Below the pieces are notes generated by a model, which saw nothing but the letters and a program-made list of their open reading frames with translations, had not been told where the DNA came from and made no database searches. Positions 57,852-64,000 of a DNA stretch of 64,000 nt are shown here, in pieces. The DNA is from Sphingomonas trueperi (GTDB lineage: Bacteria > Pseudomonadota > Alphaproteobacteria > Sphingomonadales > Sphingomonadaceae): assembly GCF_011927635.1 (NCBI RefSeq), contig NZ_JAATJB010000005.1, positions 124,001 through 188,000 on the forward strand, in the 5' to 3' direction. How positions within the stretch are numbered: position 1 is the stretch's first letter; every line of letters begins with the position of its first letter. The translations under genes and the position numbers were made by a program.

Positions 57852-58241
57852 TTACGCCTTGCAGCTGTGGGTCGAACCGTCGGCGAGGGTGATCTTGGCC
57901 GCCTTGGCGTTGCCGTCGATCACGTAGCCGCCCTCGGCGGTGAAGGGCTTGCCGGCTTCCGGCGCCTTCAGCAGCGTCGACTTCATCGAGTCCTTCTTCT
58001 CGCGCAGGCTGGCCATCTTGCCGCCGGAGAAGAAGTCGACGAACAGCAGGGTGTTGCCCGGCTGGCAGCGGAAGCTCACCGAGCTTTCGATCGACGGCGG
58101 GGTTTCGACCGGCGCGGCGTTCGCAAGCTGCGAAGCCATGGGATCCGGCGCGCGGCTGTCGACCACTTCGGGCTTGTTGTTGCAAGCGGCGAGCGAAAGC
58201 AGCGCCACGGCGGAGAGTGCGATCGGGGAGGGGTTTTTCAT
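57852..58241 (-). CDS. MliC-like lipoprotein (possible lysozyme inhibitor)
   Basis: 129 residues. The lipoprotein signal ends LSLAACNN (Cys20). The mature domain has the spacing of membrane-bound lysozyme inhibitors of c-type lysozyme: FRCQPGNTLLFVDFF near the start, GKMASLRE, EGGYVIDGNAKAAKITLADG and a final SCKA with Cys pairing to the first Cys. Known MliC proteins protect peptidoglycan from host lysozyme. The match is by pattern only, so a generic small envelope lipoprotein is the alternative. Single-gene unit with a strong terminator. Confidence 0.75.
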   Translation of the reverse strand: MKNPSPIALSAVALLSLAACNNKPEVVDSRAPDPMASQLANAAPVETPPSIESSVSFRCQPGNTLLFVDFFSGGKMASLREKKDSMKSTLLKAPEAGKPFTAEGGYVIDGNAKAAKITLADGSTHSCKA

Positions 58242-58456
58242 AGCGTAGGGTGCTTTTCCTTAGGTGGTAATCATCGTCAAGTGAAAAGGGGGTACAGAGT
58301 CACACGAAATGGTGCGCCGCAACGAAACAGACGCATGATTGCGCGCTATGGGACATGGGGGACATTCGTGGAGGTTGCAGAGGCGATCGGAAAGGGGACG
58401 TTTACCGTGCTTGACCCGCCGCGCGCGACTGCGCAGGAAGAAGGGCCGAGGAGAGC

Positions 58457-58972
58457 ATGCACATGAAGCGGAGGATCCGTTGGATGCGGGGCTGGACCCT
58501 GATGCCGCTGGCGCTGCTCGCGGCCTGTGGCGGCACGCCCACCGAGAATGTCGCCGAGGACCCCGCCAATGCCGCGGTGCAGCCCGGCCCGATGCTGGGC
58601 GGCGTCGACCTGTCGACCCCGCTGCAGATCCGTCCGCTGGAAGGCCGCGACTGGGCGCTCGACCTCGCTCCCGGCCGCATCCAGTTCCAGCAGGAGGGCG
58701 CCAAGGAGATGCCCTTCTATCCCGTCTCGCCGCGGCTGGCGCAGGGCGTTGCAACCTATCCCACCCAGACCCCCGATGGCGCGCCGGTGACGATCACGCT
58801 GCGCCCCGGACCTTGCGCCGAGCGCGCCCCGCTGGCGGCCGAGGTGCGGATCGGGGCGCAGGTGCTGAAGGGCTGCGCGCACAGGATGCACATCGATGAC
58901 GTCCGCCGCGAGATGTACAACGAAGCGATGGCGGTGCCGTACGAGGCTGGGAACAACAGCAGCGCGGAATAG
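58457..58972 (+). CDS. Hypothetical lipoprotein
   Basis: 171 residues. A positively charged start (MHMKRRIRWMRGWTLM) leads to the lipobox LLAACG (Cys24). After a short acidic linker comes a domain of about 110 residues with LQIRPLEGRDWALDLAPGRI, QTPDGAPVTITLRPGPCAER and a C-terminal CAHRMHIDDVRREMYN. The organisation, two Cys about 30 residues apart and a G-D-W-A-L-D strand, resembles the COG3650-like envelope lipoproteins, but I cannot place it firmly. GAGGAG precedes the ATG. Confidence 0.75.
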   Translation: MHMKRRIRWMRGWTLMPLALLAACGGTPTENVAEDPANAAVQPGPMLGGVDLSTPLQIRPLEGRDWALDLAPGRIQFQQEGAKEMPFYPVSPRLAQGVATYPTQTPDGAPVTITLRPGPCAERAPLAAEVRIGAQVLKGCAHRMHIDDVRREMYNEAMAVPYEAGNNSSAE

Positions 58973-59079
58973 AGGCCAGAGGTGGCCACGCAACGTAGGG
59001 CTGGACGTTATGGCCGGCTGTGGGCGCGTTGTGTGCCAGTACCGTTCGTTGCCGCGCGATGCTTCTCTCCAAGGTGAGA

Positions 59080-59682
59080 TCAGTTGGCGAGAATGGCCGT
59101 CAATCCGACAAGCATAATGCCAAGGACGAGTGTCGAGGCGGGTATCGCGATGTAAAGATAGGGCGCCTGAGAGGAATGTTCGGGCGCATCGATCGGGAGC
59201 CCCGCTTTCGTCTGGTTTAGCGCTTTCAGGATATCGTGAACCCCGACTGCATATTCCTCTGCCGCGATCACCACTCTGCTACCGCCGGCGACGGGCACGA
59301 TGATCGACCGGGCCGCACTTCTACCACTAAGTCTATGCAGCTCCGGCGTCCCCAATTTCGTTCGTGGAATGGTGCGCGTTCTGCCAGCGACGATCATGCG
59401 AAGGCCAGTTGGAGCAAGCATGAGCACATCTGGCTTCGCGATACGTCTAAGTGTCACAAGCTCCAACCAGATCAGCCAGGCCAAGGCCGTCATCATCAAT
59501 GCGCCTCCGCCGATCGAAGCCGGCGTCGCGCCCTCGCGACCAATTGCAAACACGAATCCAGCACCGAGGAAGCCGAGTGGAAGAATGAAGGCCATCAATA
59601 CGATTGCCTGAGGAACAAGCTTCAACCGACTTCCAGTGAACGTGATCGTCTCCGAGGAGGACAGCATTGGACTGCCTGTCAT
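59080..59682 (-). CDS. Membrane protein with PH-like domain, unknown
   Basis: 200 residues. Two helices near the N-terminus (about 25-48: AIVLMAFILPLGFLGAGFVF; and 57-77: ALMMTALAWLIWLELV) precede a beta-rich soluble stretch (about 80-150: KPDVLMLAPTGLRMIVAGRT and RSIIVPVAGGSRVVIAAEEY) and a C-terminal helix (about 175-197). This is the layout of bacterial two-TM plus PH-like membrane proteins. No specific function can be given. Base composition is somewhat lower in GC than the neighbours. Confidence 0.7.
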   Translation of the reverse strand: MTGSPMLSSSETITFTGSRLKLVPQAIVLMAFILPLGFLGAGFVFAIGREGATPASIGGGALMMTALAWLIWLELVTLRRIAKPDVLMLAPTGLRMIVAGRTRTIPRTKLGTPELHRLSGRSAARSIIVPVAGGSRVVIAAEEYAVGVHDILKALNQTKAGLPIDAPEHSSQAPYLYIAIPASTLVLGIMLVGLTAILAN

Positions 59683-59777
59683 CGTCTGATTGCAAGGCCG
59701 CTAGGATACGGCGAGAATGATCGGAGCGTCGCGATGGATCGCGCGAGCGCAGTCGGTGTCGCTCGGGTGTCCACAAA

Positions 59778-60209
59778 TCAGCCGCTCCGCCCGAGCCGGT
59801 CGAGCAGTATCCGGTAGAGCGCCGCCACCCCCGCGCCGATCAGCGCGAAGGCGATGAGCTGCAACGGCGTGGTGCCGTGCAGCTTCGGGCTCGCCAAGGG
59901 CGCCAGGAGGATTCCGGTGGCCGCGCCCGCGAGCAGGCAGATCCAGCCGGCGGCAGCCGTCCGCCGACGGGTGACCGGCCAAAGCAGCGAAAAGACGATG
60001 GTTGCGCTCGGCAGCATGATCATGAAGGTGCCGAGCCAGAACGCCACGGCCAGTGTCGCGAGCCAGGTCGGACCGGGGGATCGGACACCCGCGGAGATGC
60101 CCAGCATCGTCGTCCACAGCACCGCGAACAGTGTCGCGCCGAGCATCGCCGCGGCCAGCACGGCAAGCGCGTGATGGGCGAAGCGGCGCGGCGGTGCGAT
60201 TTCGATCAT
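59778..60209 (-). CDS. Four-helix small membrane protein, unknown
   Basis: 143 residues with four hydrophobic helices (about 12-35, 46-70, 85-103 and 113-135) and short loops. Contains PTWLATLAVAFWLGTFMIML and GWICLLAGAATGILLAPLAS. No recognised family. It ends with a short basic tail. The gene stands alone on the minus strand between the PH-like protein and the GH43 lipoprotein. Confidence 0.7.
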   Translation of the reverse strand: MIEIAPPRRFAHHALAVLAAAMLGATLFAVLWTTMLGISAGVRSPGPTWLATLAVAFWLGTFMIMLPSATIVFSLLWPVTRRRTAAAGWICLLAGAATGILLAPLASPKLHGTTPLQLIAFALIGAGVAALYRILLDRLGRSG

Positions 60210-60265
60210 GCCGCTTTGCTAAACGCCTCGGCTTAACAAGGCGTTGTCGGCGCCGCCGCGCAGGC

Positions 60266-60295
60266 CGCTGCCGGTCCAAGAATGGACCGGCAGCG
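60266..60295 (-). terminator. Hairpin after the GH43 gene
   Basis: CGCTGCCGGTCC (60266-60277) pairs perfectly with GGACCGGCAGCG (60284-60295), ten bases past the GH43 stop. No T run on the minus strand. Confidence 0.5.
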
Positions 60296-60304
60296 CGCCG
60301 CGCC

Positions 60305-61432
60305 TCAATCCCTGAACGGCTTGAGCGTCTCGATCGTGCCGTCCGGGCGGAAGGTCAGCTCGGTGATCTTGGCCGAGCGGAGGTGGTTCTTATTGGTCAG
60401 CTGGGTGTCGTGGTAGGCCAGATACCATTTGCCCTGGAACTCGAACACCGAGCCATGGCTGGTCCAGCCCTGCACCGGCTCGAGGATGCGGCCGGTGTAT
60501 TTGAACGGACCATAGGGGCTGCTGCCGATCGCATAGGCGAGGAAGTGCGTGTCCCCGGTCGAGTACATATAGTAATATTTGCCGCCGCGCTTGAACATCC
60601 ACGCCGCCTCGAAGAAGCGGCGGTCATGGTCGCCGCCGAGCACGGGCTTGCCCTTCTCGTCGAGGATCACCGCGTCGCGGAGCGGCTCGGCGAGGCTCTT
60701 CATGTCCGGCGCGAGCCGCGCGACCTTGCCCGACAGGGCGGGCTGGTCGTCCTTCTTGAGGTCGGTGTCGCCGGCATTGGGATCGTATTTGCCCGTCGCC
60801 CAGCGCTGGAGCTGGCCGCCCCAGATGCCGCCGAGATAGAGATAGCTCTGGCCGTCGTCGTCGGTGAATACCGCCGGGTCCATCGAATAGCTGCCCTGAA
60901 TCGGCTGCGGCTCGGCCTTGAACGGGCCGACCGGCGACTTGGACGTGGCGACGCCGATGCGGAACACGCCCTGCTTATCCTTGGCGGGGAAGTAGAGATA
61001 ATAGGTGCCGTTCTTGAACGCCGCGTCGGGTGCCCAGGCCTTTTCCGAGGCCCAGGGGACCTGCTTCAGGTCGAGCGCGACCGGATTGACCGTCACCGGG
61101 CCGCCCGGGCGGTCCATGCTCAGCACCTGATAGTCGTGCATCGCATATTGGCTGCCGAGATCGTCGTCGGGGATGCCCATGTCGACGTCATGGCTGGGAT
61201 AGATATAGATCTTGCCGTTGAACACGTGCGCCGAGGGATCGGCGAAATAGAGGTCCTTGACCAGCGGCTGGGCGAGATAGCGCTTGCCGTCCGGGCTGCG
61301 CGCTTCGTCCGATGCGTTGGCGGGGGCGGCGGCGTTCGCCGCGGTCTCGTTCTGCGCCGTATTGCCGCCCGAGCAGCCGGCAAGAAGCGCAATGGCGGCC
61401 GCAGCCGTCGAAAATGTCAGCGAAAGACGCAA
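60305..61432 (-). CDS. GH43 family glycoside hydrolase lipoprotein
   Basis: 375 residues from a TTG start with AGGATAGG upstream. The signal ends in lipobox LLAGC (Cys20), so the enzyme is lipid-anchored, probably at the outer membrane. The five-blade propeller of GH43 shows its three acidic residues: Asp65 in YFADPSAHVF (base), Asp185 in YSMDPAVFTDDDG (pKa modulator) and Glu275 in RRFFEAAWMFK (acid). Typical activities are beta-xylosidase and alpha-L-arabinofuranosidase on plant hemicellulose. The late GRILEPVQGWTSHGSVFEF supplies the conserved His. Complements the GH127 enzyme at 39126. Confidence 0.9.
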   Translation of the reverse strand: MRLSLTFSTAAAAIALLAGCSGGNTAQNETAANAAAPANASDEARSPDGKRYLAQPLVKDLYFADPSAHVFNGKIYIYPSHDVDMGIPDDDLGSQYAMHDYQVLSMDRPGGPVTVNPVALDLKQVPWASEKAWAPDAAFKNGTYYLYFPAKDKQGVFRIGVATSKSPVGPFKAEPQPIQGSYSMDPAVFTDDDGQSYLYLGGIWGGQLQRWATGKYDPNAGDTDLKKDDQPALSGKVARLAPDMKSLAEPLRDAVILDEKGKPVLGGDHDRRFFEAAWMFKRGGKYYYMYSTGDTHFLAYAIGSSPYGPFKYTGRILEPVQGWTSHGSVFEFQGKWYLAYHDTQLTNKNHLRSAKITELTFRPDGTIETLKPFRD

Positions 61433-61540
61433 CAGCCTATCCTCTCGTCGTGATGTGCAGCTCGTGCTGCTATCCGAGATAGCGCTACCATCCGGGCGTC
61501 GCCTGCGGCAAGGGGTTTGGCGTCGCTGGCGCGCTTGCGG

Positions 61541-62866
61541 TCAGGATCCGGTTTCGAGCGCCGACGGGATCGTGAAGGCGAAGGTCGCGCCGCCGCCGGG
61601 CGTTTCCTCCGCCCAGATGCGGCCGCCATGCCCCTCGATCAGATGGTGCGAGATGGCGAGGCCGAGGCCGAGCCCGCCGCCGGAATCGCTGCCGCCATTG
61701 CCCAGGCCCGGCTGGAACAGCTGGTCGCGCTGGGCGAGCGGCACGCCCGGCCCGTTGTCGATCACCCGGATGGTGACTTCGTGCGGATCCTGTCGCTCGG
61801 CGGTGACGCGGATCGCGGCGTCCGCGTGGCGCTGGCAGGCTTCGCCGGCATTGCGCAGCAGGTTGGCGAGCACCTGGACGATCTGGACATTGTCGAACCG
61901 GGCGCAATTGGCCGCGCCGGCGACATGGATCGTCACCGGCGGCAGCAGCCGCGGCGCGGCGGCGCGCACGAGGTTGAGCGCCTCCTCGATGCTGGCGGTC
62001 ACCGAGCGGTCCTCCAGCACCAGATCGTTCTGGCGCACCATCCGGCGGATGCGCCGGATGATCTCGCCGGCGCGCTGGAGCTGCTGTTCGGCGGCGCCGG
62101 TGAGGTCGCGGGTGCGCTCGTCACTCGCCGGCGACAGCCGGAGCGCGGCCATGTAGTTGGCGGCGGCGGAGAGCGGCTGGTTGAGCTCGTGCGCCACCGT
62201 CGCCGCGATCGAGCCGAGCGCGCTGGCGCGGGTGAGCTCGAGCATCTGGCGCTCGATCGTCACCCGCTCGGCGAGCATCCGGTCGCGCTCCTGCAGTCGG
62301 GCGCGCAATTCTCGATCGACGCGAATCCGGTGCTTGGCGAGGGTGACGTAGCTGGCCAGCGTCTGGAGGAACTGGACCTCGGCATCGGTGAAGGTGGCAC
62401 GCCCGCGGCGCCCGAACGCCAGCGTGCCGAGCAGCATATTGTTGTGGAGCAGCGGCGTGCAGAAACAGGCATCGAGCCCCATGTCGCGCGCATAGGCGAG
62501 CCGCGGATCGTCCGATTGCTGGATGTCGCGCGCGATCATCGGGGTGAGGCTTTCCGCCACGCCGCCGCAGATCGCGATGCCGATCGGCACATGGCTCCAG
62601 TCCGTCACCTGCTCGGGCGTGATGCCGGCCCAGGCGTTGAGATCGAGGCCGTTGCCATCGAAGACATAGTGGAAGAAGACGTCGAGCTCGACCTCGTTGC
62701 GGATCAGCCCGAAGATGCGGTCGAGCGCGGGGGCGAGATCCTCGGCCTGGAGCAGGTCGCTGGCGCTGACCGCGAGCAGTTCGAGAAAGCGATAGGAGGG
62801 GGCATCCTCCGCCGTGTCGGTGGCCGGGCCGCTGGAGCGGAAAAGGGCACTGCGGCGGTTCAGCAT
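61541..62866 (-). CDS. GAF-domain sensor histidine kinase
   Basis: 441 residues, soluble. A GAF domain occupies about 30-185 (ELDVFFHYVFDGNGLDLNAW; CFCTPLLHNNMLLGTLAFGR), followed by a short coiled coil, the dimerisation/phosphoacceptor helix with His226 in TVAHELNQPLSAAANY, and the ATPase domain with the N box LLRNAGEA, G1 VIDNGPGVP and G2 GGGLGLGLAI. The HELNQPL type is FixL-like. No response regulator gene adjoins within the window, so the partner is unknown. The signal is probably a small ligand or redox state bound by GAF. Confidence 0.92.
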   Translation of the reverse strand: MLNRRSALFRSSGPATDTAEDAPSYRFLELLAVSASDLLQAEDLAPALDRIFGLIRNEVELDVFFHYVFDGNGLDLNAWAGITPEQVTDWSHVPIGIAICGGVAESLTPMIARDIQQSDDPRLAYARDMGLDACFCTPLLHNNMLLGTLAFGRRGRATFTDAEVQFLQTLASYVTLAKHRIRVDRELRARLQERDRMLAERVTIERQMLELTRASALGSIAATVAHELNQPLSAAANYMAALRLSPASDERTRDLTGAAEQQLQRAGEIIRRIRRMVRQNDLVLEDRSVTASIEEALNLVRAAAPRLLPPVTIHVAGAANCARFDNVQIVQVLANLLRNAGEACQRHADAAIRVTAERQDPHEVTIRVIDNGPGVPLAQRDQLFQPGLGNGGSDSGGGLGLGLAISHHLIEGHGGRIWAEETPGGGATFAFTIPSALETGS

Positions 62867-62968
62867 GGTGGTGCAACAGGGCTATGCCTCGCCCCTTGGG
62901 GCCACCACTCCGTATTGCTACTGACTCGCAGACCATTTGCGAAGGAGTCGCTGCTGGTACTGCTATTG

Positions 62969-63487
62969 CTAAGCGTTCGCATGGCCACGGGGCTGCGAAT
63001 AGGCCGAAAGTGCGGCCCAGGCGGGCGCCTTCGCCGCAAGTCCCACGGTATGCAGCGGGCTCGACGACGGCAGCCCGAGGATGGTGTAGCGTGCGGCTTC
63101 TGTCCCAAGCTGGCGCAGGCCGTGGCGCTGGGCGGTGCCGCCGTTGAACGCGATCGCGCGCAGATCGGGCAGGGTGGCGGCGAGCGCAGCGATGTCGTGC
63201 GCTTCGATGTCGCGCAGCGCGGCGTCGGTGCTGCCGGGGCGAGTCGCGCTGGCGACGACGTCCCACAGCCCGATCCGCGCGGCGCGCAGCGCGTCGAGCC
63301 GGTCGGCATAGGCGAGCGGCACCAGGTCGCGCCCGGCGGCTGGGGAGATCAGCTGCCAGAACTGGTTCTGTGGATGCGCATAATAGCGCGCCGCCGCCAG
63401 CGAGCGCTCGCCGGGCAGCGAGCCGAGGACGAGCAGCCGGGTGTCGGGCGCGACGACGGGCGGGAAGCTGTGCTTGCGTTCGGGCAT
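62969..63487 (-). CDS. DNA-deoxyinosine glycosylase (uracil-DNA glycosylase superfamily)
   Basis: 172 residues, hypoxanthine-DNA glycosylase type (UDG family 6). It removes deaminated adenine from DNA. The motifs are LLVLGSLPGERSLAAARYYA followed by HPQNQFW (motif 1 region, with Asn in the NQFW element), AFNGGTAQRHGL in the middle and LGLPSSSPLHTVG (motif 2 loop). The ATG at 63487 begins MPERKHSFPPVVAPD, normal for the family; the longer open frame overlaps the next gene and is not used. Confidence 0.88.
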   Translation of the reverse strand: MPERKHSFPPVVAPDTRLLVLGSLPGERSLAAARYYAHPQNQFWQLISPAAGRDLVPLAYADRLDALRAARIGLWDVVASATRPGSTDAALRDIEAHDIAALAATLPDLRAIAFNGGTAQRHGLRQLGTEAARYTILGLPSSSPLHTVGLAAKAPAWAALSAYSQPRGHANA

Positions 63488-63542
63488 GGGAGCGGGGGTA
63501 GACGGCGTGTCGCGGGGCGGGAAGTGGGTGGGAAGCCGTCGA

Positions 63543-64000
63543 TCAGCGGTGTCGAGAAAGCGTAGCAAGCTCTGCAGCTTCACGGGCTGTAACCTCGTTC
63601 CAGACCTTCGATTGGCCGCAGTTGTAATTGACCCACAACGCGCCCCGAGCGGATGCTGGCTGGCCCTTTCCAAAAGCTTGCGGCGTCAGGAACAGTAGAT
63701 AATCCCTGTCCAGGTCTGGCCCGCCATCGTTGCCATCCATGTAAAAACCACCACTGTTACGCTCAGTGAAGAACGTGAAACGAGTCGTTAGATTTCCCTT
63801 GTATGATTTTACAACCTTAAGCCGATAGAGTGTCCAAGATTCATCTTCGTCCGACCAATGATAGTCAACTGACACGACATGAGCACGTACAACCCATCGG
63901 GAGTCTCTAAACTCCTGAGCAATAGTAGTTTTTGCGTTATCCGCACCGCGATAAATACAGAGCGCGGAAGCTGGAGAGCTCCACGTTGTCACCAGAATCG
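63543..64000 (-). CDS. Secreted protein, 5' end beyond the right edge
   Basis: At least 152 residues are in the window and the frame is still open at position 64000. The first residues visible end like a signal peptide (SSPASAL), suggesting that the start lies a short way outside. The mature part has SRWVVRAHVVSVDYHWSDED, LYRLKVVKSYKGNLTTRFTF and YLLFLTPQAFGKG, a strand pattern like the NTR/TIMP-like domains of small secreted proteins, with Cys at both ends (CIYRG and NYNCGQS). Family not certain. Base composition is AT-richer than the neighbours. Confidence 0.7.
   Translation of the reverse strand, partial: ILVTTWSSPASALCIYRGADNAKTTIAQEFRDSRWVVRAHVVSVDYHWSDEDESWTLYRLKVVKSYKGNLTTRFTFFTERNSGGFYMDGNDGGPDLDRDYLLFLTPQAFGKGQPASARGALWVNYNCGQSKVWNEVTAREAAELATLSRHR

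Overview
The window looks like a chromosomal segment of a high-GC alphaproteobacterium of the Sphingomonadales (Sphingomonas-like). The evidence is the sphingomonad-type TonB-dependent receptors (four in 64 kb), an alphaproteobacterial complex I accessory subunit (NDUFA12), a DUF2155 lipoprotein beside aat, a double cold-shock-domain protein, a PEP-CTERM protein, plant-glycan hydrolases and dispersed palindromic repeats. No rRNA, CRISPR array, integrase or transposase was seen.

The backbone is the conserved tRNA-Trp / secE-nusG / rplK-rplA / rplJ-rplL / rpoB series. All members are on the minus strand and in the textbook order, but the series is broken into five pieces by unrelated genes. The tRNA-Trp gene is at 48.9 kb, secE-nusG at 37.5-38.2 kb, rplK-rplA at 32.6-33.7 kb, rplJ-rplL at 9.9-10.8 kb, and rpoB runs off the left edge from 1001. 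The pieces have their own candidate promoters and terminators, so they appear to be separate transcription units.

Region by region. 1.4-9.8 kb (plus strand): a TonB receptor, a proline/alanine-rich one-pass membrane protein, a secreted alpha-amino-acid ester hydrolase of the S15/CocE family, two tandem two-TM paralogues and a second proline-rich one-pass protein. 11.2-12.3 kb: a dispersed inverted repeat and a protein with two terminase-small-subunit-like HTH repeats. 12.4-14.9 kb: an AT-rich island with a PtuA-PtuB (Septu-type) antiphage pair and about 0.8 kb of non-coding DNA. 15-20.6 kb: a second TonB receptor and a large predicted beta-helix protein. 20.9-23.0 kb: a Pit phosphate transporter with a Nudix-DUF47 fusion partner. 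23.1-29.3 kb: a lipoprotein, a LysM peptidoglycan-directed protein and, divergently, an HscC-type Hsp70 with a J-like membrane partner. 29.5-32.2 kb: a third TonB receptor. 33.9-37.4 kb: a small unknown protein, an AI-2E family permease, two stress/envelope proteins and an acetyltransferase. 38.4-42.7 kb: a DedA protein, a Tat-exported GH127-type arabinofuranosidase, a Nep1-like protein and a small anchored protein. 42.9-47.5 kb: a complete FecI-FecR-FecA-type signalling cluster. 47.6-54.1 kb: an IclR regulator, tRNA-Trp, a PEP-CTERM protein, a GGDEF/EAL protein and a fatty acyl-AMP ligase. 54.2-64 kb: recX, a double CSD protein, NDUFA12, DUF2155, aat, a ParA-like ATPase, lipoproteins, small membrane proteins, a GH43 lipoprotein, a GAF histidine kinase, a deoxyinosine glycosylase and an incomplete secreted protein at the right edge.

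Functionally the segment mixes core transcription/translation genes with an outer-membrane and plant-polymer toolkit (TonB receptors, GH127, GH43, Nep1-like protein, ester hydrolase) and one recognisable defence locus. Start codons were chosen from Shine-Dalgarno spacing and signal-peptide position, so several genes start inside longer open frames. GTG and TTG starts are noted where the sequence supports them.
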